Shown: positions 28,611 through 37,656 of the stretch, in pieces | Numbering within the stretch: the stretch's first letter is position 1 | Layout: every line of letters starts with the position of its first letter | From: Afipia sp. P52-10 | Lineage (GTDB): Bacteria > Pseudomonadota > Alphaproteobacteria > Rhizobiales > Xanthobacteraceae | Assembly: GCF_000516555.1 (NCBI RefSeq) | Contig: NZ_AZSJ01000003.1 | Span: 1,198,066 to 1,262,065 of the forward strand | Length of the DNA: 64,000 nt | Reading direction: 5' to 3' | Translations under genes and position numbers: made by a program | Notes under the pieces: generated by a model | Seen by the model: only the letters and a program-made list of their open reading frames with translations | What the model was told of the DNA's origin: nothing | Database searches by the model: none

Positions 28611-30878
28611 ATGCGGAGCGCTTCGGGAGGACCACGCGTCTTGCTACGACGTCTCCGCGAAGTCATGGCGGAGAAGGTCTCGGCGCAGGATCGGCTGGAC
28701 AAGATCGTCGTGCTGATCGCCGCGAACATGGTGGCCGAGGTGTGCTCCACCTATGTCCTGCGCCACGACGGTACGTTGGAGCTCTATGCCACCGAAGGTC
28801 TGAACCGGGAAGCCGTCCACCAGACCGTGCTAAACGCCGATGAAGGCCTGGTCGGCCTGGTCGCGAGCGACGCGAACGCGCTCAACCTGTCCGATGCGCA
28901 AAGCCATCCGGCCTTCTCCTATCGGCCAGAGACCGGCGAAGAAATCTACCACTCGTTCCTTGGCGTGCCGATCCTGCGCGCGGGCACCACCCTCGGCGTG
29001 CTGGTGGTGCAGAATCGCGCCCACCGCACCTATGTCGAGGAGGAGGTGGAGGCGCTGCAGACCACCGCCATGGTGCTGGCGGAGATGATCGCCTCGGGTG
29101 AACTGTCTGCCCTGGCGAAGCCCGGCGCGGAGCCCGCGGCCCGGCATGGCATCCACCTCGAAGGATCGATCCTCTCTGATGGCATCGCGCTCGGCCATGT
29201 GGTGCTGCATGAGCCGCGCGTCGTCATCACCAATTACATCGCCGAGGATGTGCCGAAGGAGTTGAAGCGGCTCGACACGGCGCTGGCCAAGCTGCGCGCC
29301 GATCTCGACCGCATGCTGGAGCGAGGCGATGTCGCCGACGGCGGCGAGCACCGCGACGTGCTCGAAGCCTACCGCATGTTCGCTAACGACCATGGCTGGT
29401 CACGACGCCTGTCGGATGCGGTGGCGACGGGCATCACTGCGGAAGCGGCCGTCGAGCGCGTGCAGTCCGACACTCGCGCGCGCATGCTGCGCTCCACCGA
29501 CCCATATCTGCGCGAGCGGCTGCACGACCTGGAAGACCTCGGCCATCGGCTGATGCGCCAGCTGATGGGCCACGACCACGCGCCCTCACGCGAGCAACTG
29601 CCCGACAATGCGATCCTGATCGCACGCTCGATGGGCCCGGCGGCGCTGCTCGACTATGATCGCAAGCGCCTGCGCGGCCTGGTGCTGGAGGAAGGCACCG
29701 CCAACTCGCATGTCGCGATCGTCGCCCGGGCGCTTGGCATCCCGGCGATCGGCGAGGTCGAGAACGCCGTCGGCATCGCCGATCCCGGCGACGCGATCAT
29801 CGTCGACGGAACCTCGGGCTCGATCTACATCCGCCCGACGGCGGAGATCGAAGCCGCCTATGCCGAGCGCGTGCGCTTCCGCGCGCGGCGACAGGCGCAA
29901 TATCTCGCGCTGCGCGACAAGCCGTGCGTCAGCAAGGACGGGCAGAAGATCGAACTGCTGCTGAATGCCGGCCTCGCCATCGACCTGCCGCACATCGAGG
30001 ACACCGGCTGCAGCGGCATCGGCCTGTTCCGCACCGAACTGCAGTTCATGGTGGGACAGAGCCTGCCGCGCTCCAATGAGCAGCTCGCGCTCTATCGCAG
30101 CGTGCTTGACGCCGCAGGCGACAAGCCGGTCACTTTCCGCACCCTCGACATCGGCGGCGACAAGGCCCTGCCCTATATGGAGACGATTGCGGAGGAAAAC
30201 CCCGCGCTCGGCTGGCGCGCGATCCGGCTCGGGCTCGACCGGCCTGGCCTGCTGCGCAGCCAGATACGCGCGCTGCTGCGCGCTGCGGGCGGCCGTGCCG
30301 TGAAAATCATGTTCCCGATGATCAGCGAGGTCACCGAATTCGACCAGGCAAAGCTGGTGGTCGAGCGCGAACTCACCTATCTGCGCCAGCACGGCCATAG
30401 CCTGCCCGAGCGGGTGGATGTCGGCACTATGGTCGAAGTGCCCGCGCTGCTCTATCAGCTCGACGAGTTGCTGGAGCGGGTGGATTTCCTGTCGGTCGGC
30501 TCCAACGACCTGTTTCAGTTCATGTTCGCGGTCGACCGCGGCAACAGCAAGGTCTCCGATCGTTTCGACACCCATTCGGCACCGATCCTGCGCGCGCTTC
30601 GCGACATCGCCGCGAAGGCGAACGCCGCCAAGGTGCCGATCTCGCTGTGCGGCGAGATGGCCTCGCAACCGCTCGGCGCGCTGGCGCTGCTGTCGATGGG
30701 CTATCGCTCGCTGTCGCTCTCGGCCACCGCACACGGCCCGGTCAAGGCGATGATCCTCGAACTCGACATCGGCAAGGCCGAAAGCCTGATGGCGGAGCTG
30801 CTGCAGGCCCCGTCCGGCAGCGTCTCCATCAAGGAGAAGCTGAAAGATTTCGCCGAGAAGGAAGGCCTTCCACTCTGA
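28611..30878 (+). CDS. ptsP: PEP-protein phosphotransferase PtsP (enzyme I Ntr)
   Basis: Takes phosphate from PEP and passes it to NPr in the nitrogen PTS, a regulatory rather than sugar-transport chain. 755 residues from ATG 28611. An N-terminal GAF domain (DRLDKIVVLIAANMVAEVCS to about residue 160) precedes the enzyme I body: phosphorylated H367 in GTANSHVAIVARALGIPAIG, then GIGLFRTELQFM, RTLDIGGDKALPYM, and EVPALLYQLDELLERVDFLS with the PEP-binding SVGSNDLFQF. Another GTG 33 nt upstream is possible. Followed by prfA after 80 nt. Confidence 0.94.
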   Translation: MRSASGGPRVLLRRLREVMAEKVSAQDRLDKIVVLIAANMVAEVCSTYVLRHDGTLELYATEGLNREAVHQTVLNADEGLVGLVASDANALNLSDAQSHPAFSYRPETGEEIYHSFLGVPILRAGTTLGVLVVQNRAHRTYVEEEVEALQTTAMVLAEMIASGELSALAKPGAEPAARHGIHLEGSILSDGIALGHVVLHEPRVVITNYIAEDVPKELKRLDTALAKLRADLDRMLERGDVADGGEHRDVLEAYRMFANDHGWSRRLSDAVATGITAEAAVERVQSDTRARMLRSTDPYLRERLHDLEDLGHRLMRQLMGHDHAPSREQLPDNAILIARSMGPAALLDYDRKRLRGLVLEEGTANSHVAIVARALGIPAIGEVENAVGIADPGDAIIVDGTSGSIYIRPTAEIEAAYAERVRFRARRQAQYLALRDKPCVSKDGQKIELLLNAGLAIDLPHIEDTGCSGIGLFRTELQFMVGQSLPRSNEQLALYRSVLDAAGDKPVTFRTLDIGGDKALPYMETIAEENPALGWRAIRLGLDRPGLLRSQIRALLRAAGGRAVKIMFPMISEVTEFDQAKLVVERELTYLRQHGHSLPERVDVGTMVEVPALLYQLDELLERVDFLSVGSNDLFQFMFAVDRGNSKVSDRFDTHSAPILRALRDIAAKANAAKVPISLCGEMASQPLGALALLSMGYRSLSLSATAHGPVKAMILELDIGKAESLMAELLQAPSGSVSIKEKLKDFAEKEGLPL

Positions 30879-30958
30879 CCTGCCCCGGAACAGCCCTCCG
30901 GTGCGGCCGCGGAGCCTTCCGGCCGAGACCACTTTGCGTTTGCGGCGACATATCCTAG

Positions 30959-32047
30959 ATGAGTGCCATGCTTCCCGACCAAAAACTCGACATCCTGCTG
31001 GCGCGCCATGCGACGCTCGAGGCTGAACTGCTCGGGCAGGTCGGCGCCGAGACCTATGTGCGGGCGACGCGCGAGTTGGCCGAACTGACGCCGGTGGTCG
31101 ATGCCGTGAAGGCCTATCGGGCGGCGCAGGCGGAGATCAAGGACATCGACGCGCTGATCGCCGATCCCACGACCGACCGCGAGATGCGTCAGCTCGCCGA
31201 AAGCGAGCGGCCCGCGCTCGAAGAAAAGAGCGGCGCGCTCGAACAGCAGATCCGCATCGCACTGCTGCCGAAGGATGCGATGGACGATCGCAACGTCGTG
31301 CTCGAAATCCGTGCCGGCACTGGCGGCGACGAAGCCTCGCTGTTCGCCGGCGACTTGTTCCGCATGTACGAGCGCTTCGCGGCGCTGCAGGGCTGGAAGA
31401 CGGAGGTGATCTCGGCCAGCGAAGGCACCGTCGGCGGCTTCAAGGAAATCATCGCTGAGATCGAAGGCCGCGGCGCCTACGCCAAGCTGAAGTTCGAATC
31501 CGGCGTGCATCGCGTGCAACGCGTGCCCGACACCGAGACGCAGGGCCGGATCCATACCTCCGCGGCGACGGTAGCCGTGCTGCCCGAGGCTGAAGATGTC
31601 GATGTAGCGATCAAGGACGCCGATTTGAGGATCGAGACGATGCGAGCGGGCGGCGCTGGCGGCCAGCACGTCAACAAGACCGAGTCGGCGATCCGCATCA
31701 CCCATATCCCGACCGGCATCGTGGTGACGATGCAGGACAGCCGTTCGCAGCACAAGAACAGGGCGTCGGCGATGAACATCCTGCGGTCGCGAATCTATGA
31801 TGCCGAGCGCCAGCGTATGAATGCCGCGCGCTCCGCCGAACGGCGCGGCCAGGTCGGCTCCGGCGATCGCTCCGAGCGCATCCGCACTTACAATTTTCCA
31901 CAGGGCCGCGTCACCGATCACCGTATCAACCTGACGCTCTACAAGCTGCCGGACGTCATCTCCGGCGTGGCGCTGCACGAACTGACCGACGCGCTCACCA
32001 CCGAGCATCAGGCTGCACTGCTTGCGGCCGAAGGCGCGGCGGCGTGA
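30959..32047 (+). CDS. prfA: peptide chain release factor 1
   Basis: Terminates translation at UAA/UAG. 362 residues, typical length. The GGQ motif that triggers hydrolysis is at 234-236 ([18 protein letters not shown]), preceded by [20 protein letters not shown] and [11 protein letters not shown], which identify RF1 rather than RF2. The C-terminus has [20 protein letters not shown] second ATG three codons later is a possible alternative start. The stop overlaps the prmC GTG as GTGA. Confidence 0.96.
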   Translation: MSAMLPDQKLDILLARHATLEAELLGQVGAETYVRATRELAELTPVVDAVKAYRAAQAEIKDIDALIADPTTDREMRQLAESERPALEEKSGALEQQIRIALLPKDAMDDRNVVLEIRAGTGGDEASLFAGDLFRMYERFAALQGWKTEVISASEGTVGGFKEIIAEIEGRGAYAKLKFESGVHRVQRVPDTETQGRIHTSAATVAVLPEAEDVDVAIKDADLRIETMRAGGAGGQHVNKTESAIRITHIPTGIVVTMQDSRSQHKNRASAMNILRSRIYDAERQRMNAARSAERRGQVGSGDRSERIRTYNFPQGRVTDHRINLTLYKLPDVISGVALHELTDALTTEHQAALLAAEGAAA

Positions 32048-32928
32048 GCGCCTCCACCCTTGCCGCCCTGACCCTCGACGCCGCACGGCGCGAACTCGCC
32101 CGCCAGTTCAGAGATGCGGGTCTCGACAGCCCCGAACTCGACGCCCGCCTGCTGGTCGGTGCCGCGACCGGGCTTGATCTCACCGGCCTCGCCACCGCCG
32201 CCACCCGCACGCTGCAGGCCGACGAAGCCGTACGCCTCGCAGCCTTCGCAGACCGGCGCCACGCGCACGAGCCGGTGGCACGCATTCTTGGTGAGAAGGA
32301 GTTCTGGGGACTGTCGTTGACGCTGTCGGCGGAAACGCTGGTACCGCGGGCGGACACCGAGACCGTGGTCGAAGCTGCGCTCGAGTTGATCCGCTCCGCA
32401 GGACCGATCGATCCGCCACGCATCGCCGATATCGGCACCGGATCCGGCGCGATCCTGCTGGCCCTGTTGAGCGAACTGCCTGACGCGACCGGCATCGGCA
32501 CCGACATCTCGGCCGGTGCGTTGAAGACGGCGCAGGCGAACGCCGAGAAGCTCGCTCTCGCTGCGCGGGCACGCTTCATCCCCTGCGACTACACCGATAA
32601 GCTCGAAGGGCCGTTCGACCTGATCGTTTCGAATCCGCCCTATATCAAGCGCGGGGAGATCGCTCACCTGGCGGCGGAGGTACGCGAGCACGATCCCCGC
32701 CGTGCGCTTGATGGCGGCAGCGATGGCCTCGTCGCCTATCGTGCGATAGCCCCGGAGATCGCACGCCTGCTCGAGCCAGGCGGCGCGTTCGCGATCGAGG
32801 TCGGCCAGGGCCAGGCCGACGAGGTGGCGGATTTGATGCAAAGCATGGGACTGCATACGATTCGGCCGCATCGCCACGATCTGAGCGGAATTCCACGCGT
32901 GGTCTGGGGCCGGAAACCGGTCAGTTAG
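32044..32928 (+). CDS. prmC: release factor glutamine methyltransferase
   Basis: Methylates the GGQ glutamine of release factors, so its coupling to prfA is functional. 294 residues, GTG start 32044. The N-terminal helical domain includes [20 protein letters not shown]; the catalytic fold has [44 protein letters not shown] and the defining NPPY at residues 197-200 in [11 protein letters not shown]. Confidence 0.95.
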   Translation: MSASTLAALTLDAARRELARQFRDAGLDSPELDARLLVGAATGLDLTGLATAATRTLQADEAVRLAAFADRRHAHEPVARILGEKEFWGLSLTLSAETLVPRADTETVVEAALELIRSAGPIDPPRIADIGTGSGAILLALLSELPDATGIGTDISAGALKTAQANAEKLALAARARFIPCDYTDKLEGPFDLIVSNPPYIKRGEIAHLAAEVREHDPRRALDGGSDGLVAYRAIAPEIARLLEPGGAFAIEVGQGQADEVADLMQSMGLHTIRPHRHDLSGIPRVVWGRKPVS

Positions 32929-33391
32929 AGCCCACAAAAAACCCGAAATTACCCCTTGGATTATCCCGCGAGAGCGATTAGCTTCCGCTCAACGATCGGT
33001 TCCGGGTAGTTGGCCCCGCAGACGCTGTGGGGATTGGGCGGATGCAACGCTCAGGAACTGGGTGCTCAACGGAGCGCCCCCCGATCAAGCGGCTCCAAGG
33101 GCAGGTCATACTCGGATGCGGTGGCTGAAAGCGCTGCGCGGCTGAGAGATCGGAACGAACGAAAGCCTGATATTGCGGCGAGAACCCACGACGACGTTTT
33201 GACGCTCACGAACGACACGGCGCGCGCAGCGGCGTGTGCGGTGCGGGTGGCGCGCCATCATGGTTGCAACTGATGCGGCTGCGAGACGGATATCGATTGA
33301 ACGCGTGAAACTGTTGAAGGCGGACGTGTGTCCGCTGCTGCGAATTCGAGACAAATACGGTTAACACTCTGGGGTTGGTGAGAAGCGCGAT
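32929..33391 (+). promoter_or_regulatory. long leader region upstream of the DUF4167 gene
   Basis: 463 bp with no gene. It opens with a short AT-richer stretch (32935-32965) that would suit a promoter. The rest is moderately GC-rich with stretches such as GGCTGAGAGATCGG and AAAGCCTGATATTGCGG at 33140-33176. A long 5' leader or an unrecognised small RNA is possible; I cannot assign any known RNA family. Confidence 0.3.
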
Positions 33392-34081
33392 ATGAGAAAC
33401 GGCCAGAACAAGCGGATGCGGAACCGCAACAACAATCACAACAACAATAATAACCGCCGTGGGCAGAACCCGCTGACCCGCGTCTACGAATCAAACGGTC
33501 CGGAGATCAAGATCCGCGGCACCGCTTCCCACCTCGCCGAAAAGTACGTCCAGCTCGCCCGCGACGCGCAGGGCTCCGGCGATCCGGTCGCCGCCGAAAA
33601 CTACTACCAGCACGCCGAGCACTATTTCCGCATCATCGCCGCGGCGCAGGAACAGTTCCGGCAGAATCAGCCGCAACAGCATCAGCAGCGCATCGACAAT
33701 GATGTGCGCGACGACGCTGGCGACGACGGCGACAATGAATTCTCCTCGTTCGGCGCCGAGCCAGGGTTCGCACCGCAACCCTATCCGGCCCGCGAGCCGC
33801 AGCCTTATCAACGCGATCCGCAGTATCGCGAGAACCGGCAGCAGCCGCAGCCGACAGCGCAGGCCAATGATGGCGACATCGACCGGCTGCCATCCTTCAT
33901 CACCGGCGGACAGCCGCAGCCGAATGCGAACTACGAGAACGGCGAGCGCAACAATGGCGAGCAGCGCGCGGAGCGCGGCGAACGCTTCCAGCACCGCCGC
34001 CGCCGTCGCCATGGGCCGCGCCCCGACGGCACCGCAGCACTTCCGCTGCAGAACGAAGGCCCTGCACAGGCCGGCGACTGA
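33392..34081 (+). CDS. DUF4167 protein, Asn/Gln-rich
   Basis: 229 residues. The N-terminus is basic and asparagine-rich (RMRNRNNNHNNNNNRRGQNP), then the conserved core TRVYESNGPEIKIRGTASHL and AEKYVQLARDAQGSGDPVAA, EHYFRIIAAAQEQF (about 28-92). The remainder is low complexity (Gln, Pro, Asp) and ends with a basic patch ERFQHRRRRRHGPRP. The composition suggests RNA or nucleic-acid association, but the function is unknown. Position after prfA-prmC is, as I recall, conserved in rhizobia. Confidence 0.85.
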   Translation: MRNGQNKRMRNRNNNHNNNNNRRGQNPLTRVYESNGPEIKIRGTASHLAEKYVQLARDAQGSGDPVAAENYYQHAEHYFRIIAAAQEQFRQNQPQQHQQRIDNDVRDDAGDDGDNEFSSFGAEPGFAPQPYPAREPQPYQRDPQYRENRQQPQPTAQANDGDIDRLPSFITGGQPQPNANYENGERNNGEQRAERGERFQHRRRRRHGPRPDGTAALPLQNEGPAQAGD

Positions 34082-34170
34082 TAGCGCCGCGCGATTCGGA
34101 CAATCGCGGCACCTCTTATCGCCCGCGCCCTCTGCCCTTCGGGACTTACCGATTGCGTGTCTTCGCGATT

Positions 34171-34205
34171 GTCGGAGCATGACCGTTTCGGCGTCATGCT
34201 CCGAC
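34171..34205. terminator. perfect 13-bp hairpin between convergent genes
   Basis: GTCGGAGCATGAC and GTCATGCTCCGAC (34171-34183, 34193-34205) with a 9-nt loop, between DUF4167 and a methyltransferase that converge. No T run. Contains GAGCATGA, the core of the dispersed repeat at 36530-36635, so may be a repeat remnant doubling as a terminator. Confidence 0.45.
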
Positions 34206-34262
34206 AGCGCCGTTACCGCGCAACGCGCGCGGCTGCATTCGCAGTCTGACGTTCAGACCTGA

Positions 34263-35006
34263 TTAAACTCTGTCTCGCGGCGATGCCGACGGCACCAGTA
34301 CCGGCTCCATCGACGGGATCAATTTGCGCCGTTCGCGCCGCGCCGTGATCGGCCGATACACCTGCTTGGTCGCCTCGACGATATGCACGCCGGCGAACGG
34401 CGATGCGATCGCCGAGCCGAACCGCTCCCATGCGATCGCCGAGCGCAAAAACCAGCCATAACGAATCGGCGGCATGTGCAGCGCCTCGCTCCAGGCGCTG
34501 GGCGTGAACCAGGTCTCGCGCAGGATCTGCGTGACCTGCGCCCGCGAATAGGGACGGCCGTAACCGAATGGCGTGGTGTCGGCCCGCGCCCAGGGACCAC
34601 GCCTGTTCGGCAGTACGACGATCATGCGCCCGCTCGGCGTCAGCACGCGCCACATTTCGCGCAGCAACTCCACCGGATCGTCTGACACTTCCAGCGCATG
34701 CACGAGCAGCAGCCGGTCAACCGAGGCATCCGGCAGCGGCAGCTCGAATTCATCGACCAGCGCCACCAGCGCAGGTCTCTCGGTCGGCCACTTCATCACC
34801 CCTTGCGCCGCCGGCATGAAGGCGACGCAGCGCTCGGCGTCCTCGCGGAACAGACCGAGATACGGTGTCGGATATCCGACGCCGACCACCCGCAGGCCGG
34901 TCGCGTTCGGCCAGCGCGCGCGGATGCCGCGATTGATCAAGCGCCGGGCGACGATGCCGAGCCCTTGCGAATAGAAGTTGCGGAGATCGATCACATCCAT
35001 CGTCAT
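34263..35006 (-). CDS. class I SAM-dependent methyltransferase
   Basis: 247 residues; MTMDVIDLRNFYSQGLGIVA leads into RVVGVGYPTPYLG (motif I), AQGVMKWPTERPALVALVDE, LPDASVDRLLLVHALEVSDD and LREMWRVLTPSGRMIVVLPN. The family resembles small methyltransferases that lie divergent from gloB in many alphaproteobacteria. Substrate unknown. A second ATG at 35000 is as likely a start. Confidence 0.8.
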   Translation of the reverse strand: MTMDVIDLRNFYSQGLGIVARRLINRGIRARWPNATGLRVVGVGYPTPYLGLFREDAERCVAFMPAAQGVMKWPTERPALVALVDEFELPLPDASVDRLLLVHALEVSDDPVELLREMWRVLTPSGRMIVVLPNRRGPWARADTTPFGYGRPYSRAQVTQILRETWFTPSAWSEALHMPPIRYGWFLRSAIAWERFGSAIASPFAGVHIVEATKQVYRPITARRERRKLIPSMEPVLVPSASPRDRV

Positions 35007-35092
35007 GCAGCCACATTATCACGTTCGGCAACCGTGCAGGAGCCTGCACGACAGCGGCGTTAACGCCGCATTTCACGCATGCAGCCCGCTGT

Positions 35093-35247
35093 GCTAGTGT
35101 CGTGGGTCAGAAATTCGCAGCATCGTTTCCGCGAGTCCATCATGCGAAGAAGCGACACGAGAACATGAATTGCGAGTGTCCTTATCGAATCCGAAGTTCG
35201 CTCTGAGCGTGCTGAAAGGGAAGCGAACTTCGGATTCGGGACACTAG
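35093..35247. repeat. double-hairpin CTAG element, copy A
   Basis: Begins GCTAGTGTCGTGGGTCAGAA and ends GGGACACTAG. The right half is a long hairpin with perfect 16-nt arms GAATCCGAAGTTCGCT / AGCGAACTTCGGATTC. The left half aligns to copy B at 60461-60628 but its second arm is decayed. It ends 31 nt before the gloB ATG, so it lies in or at the gloB leader. No coding capacity. Confidence 0.75.
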
Positions 35248-35278
35248 CATTCATCAACATCAAGACATGGAACGTTTC

Positions 35279-36046
35279 ATGGCCGCAGAAATCCGCATCT
35301 TTTCCTGCCTCACCGACAATTACGGCTATCTCATTCACGATCCGGCAACGAAGGCCACCGCCTCGGTCGATGCGCCGGAAGCCGCTCCCGTCATCGCAGC
35401 ACTGGAGAAGGAAGGCTGGACGCTGACCGATATCCTGATCACCCATCATCATGGCGACCATGTCGGCGGCGTCGCCGAGCTGAAGCAGAAATACAAGTGC
35501 CGCGTGGTGGCGCCGCAGGACAAGGCGAAGCCGATCGAAAACGTTGATCTGCGGGTGAAGGAAGGCGACACGGTGAAGGTCGGATCGCTGACCGCCCGCG
35601 TGTTCGAGACGCCCGGCCATACCCTGGACCACATCTCCTACATGTTCGATTCCGAACGTGCGCTGTTTGCCGCCGACACCCTGTTCTCGATCGGCTGCGG
35701 CCGCGTGTTCGAGGGCACCTATCCGATGATGTGGGAGTCGCTCCTGAAACTGCGCGCGCTGCCGGAGGACACCCGGGTCTATTGCGGCCATGAATACACT
35801 GCCGCGAACGTCAAGTTCGCACTCACCATCGAGCCGGACAATGCGGCGCTGAAGGCCCGCGCCGACGAGGTGGCACGTCAGCGCGCCGCCAACCAGCCGA
35901 CAATTCCGACGCTGCTCGGCGAGGAGAAGAAGGCCAACGTGTTCCTGCGCGCCGACGTGCCTTCGGTCGCAGCTCACCTCGGCATGAGCGGGAAAGGCGC
36001 CGCCGATGTGTTCGGCGAAATTCGCGAGCGCAAGAACAAGTCCTGA
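35279..36046 (+). CDS. gloB: hydroxyacylglutathione hydrolase (glyoxalase II)
   Basis: Hydrolyses S-lactoylglutathione in methylglyoxal detoxification, cytoplasmic. 255 residues from ATG 35279 (MAAEIRIFSCLTDNYGYLIH); an ATG four codons earlier is possible. Metallo-beta-lactamase fold: ILITHHHGDHVGGVAELKQK (metal-binding H-x-H-x-D-H), ETPGHTLDHISYMF, LFAADTLFSIGCGRVFEGTY and VYCGHEYTAANVKFAL. The downstream cupin gene starts 2 nt after its stop. Confidence 0.95.
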   Translation: MAAEIRIFSCLTDNYGYLIHDPATKATASVDAPEAAPVIAALEKEGWTLTDILITHHHGDHVGGVAELKQKYKCRVVAPQDKAKPIENVDLRVKEGDTVKVGSLTARVFETPGHTLDHISYMFDSERALFAADTLFSIGCGRVFEGTYPMMWESLLKLRALPEDTRVYCGHEYTAANVKFALTIEPDNAALKARADEVARQRAANQPTIPTLLGEEKKANVFLRADVPSVAAHLGMSGKGAADVFGEIRERKNKS

Positions 36047-36048
36047 GC

Positions 36049-36486
36049 ATGCCTGCGAAGGAGGCTCTGCCCGCACAGGCGGCCGACATCATCACCAGGC
36101 TCGGCCTGCAACCGCACCCGGAAGGCGGCCACTATCGCGAGACGTTTCGCGACCGCCGCTGCGATGCGGCTGGCCGCGCCGCTTCGACCGCGATCCTGTT
36201 CCTGCTGGCGCATGGCGAACGCTCGCACTGGCACCGGATCGACGCGGTCGAGGTCTGGCATTATTACGCCGGTGCTGCGCTCGAACTGACGATCGCCGAC
36301 GATGCATTGCGAACCGTTCGCCTCGGGCCGGACATCGTGAACGGCGAGACACCGCAAGCGATCGTACCGGTACGGGCGTGGCAAGCCGCACGGAGCACCG
36401 GCGACTGGACCCTGGTCGGCTGCACCGTCGCGCCGGGATTCGACTTCGCCGGTTTCGAGCTCGCCCCGCCCGACTTCAAACCATAA
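36049..36486 (+). CDS. cupin_5 (DUF985) family protein
   Basis: 145 residues. Starts after a 2-nt gap from gloB, so co-transcribed. It contains IITRLGLQPHPEGGHYRETF, STAILFLLAHGERSHWHRID and EVWHYYAGAALELTI, the cupin_5 pattern with metal-ligand-like histidines, and ends LVGCTVAPGFDFAGFELAPP. Function unknown; members are small beta-barrels sometimes likened to sugar isomerases. Pairing with gloB might suggest carbonyl or sugar metabolism, but this is only inference. Confidence 0.88.
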   Translation: MPAKEALPAQAADIITRLGLQPHPEGGHYRETFRDRRCDAAGRAASTAILFLLAHGERSHWHRIDAVEVWHYYAGAALELTIADDALRTVRLGPDIVNGETPQAIVPVRAWQAARSTGDWTLVGCTVAPGFDFAGFELAPPDFKP

Positions 36487-36529
36487 GCGCGCCCGCAGCG
36501 GCCTCTCGCCATCGGCCGCGCGCGCTCAA

Positions 36530-36635
36530 CTAAAGCGCGATGAGATTTGGATGAATCATTCTCGCGCTTTAGCTCATTGTCTAAGCATGATCTTTTCGAA
36601 AAAACTGCCTTACACTTTTCCGGATCATGCTTTAG
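36530..36635. repeat. dispersed double-hairpin repeat (CTAAAGCGCGA / AAGCATGATC)
   Basis: First hairpin arms CTAAAGCGCGA (36530-36540) and TCGCGCTTTAG (36562-36572); second arms AAGCATGATC (36583-36592) and GATCATGCTT (36623-36632) with a TTTTCCG stretch. Sits between convergent cupin and YddG-like genes. Partial relatives occur at 44449-44505 and 9512-9540. I recall this as abundant in Bradyrhizobium-type genomes. Confidence 0.65.
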
Positions 36636-36672
36636 CGATCCTGCCTTGCCTGCGGCAGGTCTGCCGACCGCG

Positions 36673-37539
36673 TTACGCCTTGCTCCGAGCGAACAAATCC
36701 TTCGCGGCAATCAGCCCGCCGCCTGCGATCAGCAGCGCCGCGATCGCAAGCGTCGCGGTGGGCTCTGCGAAGCCTGCCGCGATGAGAAAGCCGGTCGAGA
36801 GCAACGGCGTCGCATAGGACGCCGCCCCCAGGACACGAATGTCGCCCTGTTTCATGCCGTTGTCCCAGGCATAGAACGCCGCTCCCACCGGACCGACTCC
36901 AAGCGCGAGCAGCGCCAGCCATTGGCTTGCCGTTTCCGGCCAGACCGTCCGCTCCAGCAGCAGATGCACGATCGCGGCCAGCAGCGCCGTGGCCGCGCAG
37001 AACCCTGCGACCGCGTCGGTCGGCACATGCTTGAGCCGCCGCGACAGCACCGAATAGATCGCCCACAAGAAAGCGGCGATGAAGGCTGCGAGAAAGCCCG
37101 GCGCATGCTCCCACGCAAATCCGGACAGACCTCTGCCGAGGAAGAGAACGACCGTCCCGACGAGACCGAGCAGCGCACCGACAACGTGATGCGGCGCCAG
37201 CCGTTCGCCCGGCAGGAACGCCGAGAACACGACGATCAGAAGCGGCCACAGATAATTCACCAGCCCGGCTTCCGCCGGAGGCGCGTGCCGCAGCGACAGA
37301 AAATAGAGCGCGTGATAGCCGAACAAGCCACCGACGCCGACTGCCCAGGCGATCGGCGGCTGCCGCAACGATCCTACGCCCTTTCCTCGCACCAGCCACG
37401 TCAACGGACCGACACAGGCGCCGATCGCGAACGTCATCGCCGCGAGCTGGAACGGCGGGATCTGCCCGGTCGCCACCGTCAGCACCGCGAGCAGCGACCA
37501 CATCAGGATCGCCGTTAGACCAACTGCAGTCGCGCGCAT
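36673..37539 (-). CDS. EamA/DMT transporter, YddG-like
   Basis: 288 residues, about ten hydrophobic segments. Features MRATAVGLTAILMWSLLAVL, FQLAAMTFAIGACVGPLTWL, GYHALYFLSLRHAPPAEAGL and VNYLWPLLIVVFSAFLPGER match the aromatic amino-acid exporter YddG group. The C-terminal EamA half ends TLAIAALLIAGGGLIAAKDL. Likely exports amino acids or paraquat-like compounds; unproven. Stands alone between repeats and phbB. Confidence 0.85.
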   Translation of the reverse strand: MRATAVGLTAILMWSLLAVLTVATGQIPPFQLAAMTFAIGACVGPLTWLVRGKGVGSLRQPPIAWAVGVGGLFGYHALYFLSLRHAPPAEAGLVNYLWPLLIVVFSAFLPGERLAPHHVVGALLGLVGTVVLFLGRGLSGFAWEHAPGFLAAFIAAFLWAIYSVLSRRLKHVPTDAVAGFCAATALLAAIVHLLLERTVWPETASQWLALLALGVGPVGAAFYAWDNGMKQGDIRVLGAASYATPLLSTGFLIAAGFAEPTATLAIAALLIAGGGLIAAKDLFARSKA

Positions 37540-37656
37540 GGACGTGGAAATCCGGCATCGGGTCGCAGCGGGAAGCTGCGAGGAATCGGACGCATCATAG
37601 CAGAACGCGGCGCGCGAAACTGCACGCCGCGTTGCGCCACGACGCAGACGGCAGAA

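Noticed and set aside
33121-33185. A stretch with CTGAGA and GCCTGATATTGCGGCG that recalls the TPP riboswitch
   Set aside because: The paired upstream GGGGTGCC-type arm and the ACCC/GGGA closing helix are missing, and the downstream DUF4167 gene has no thiamine role.
35060-36076. Long minus-strand ORF opposite gloB
   Set aside because: Antisense of a well-supported metallohydrolase; part of it is the CTAG repeat read through, which yields the phrase SERTSDSIRTLA seen again near mutS.
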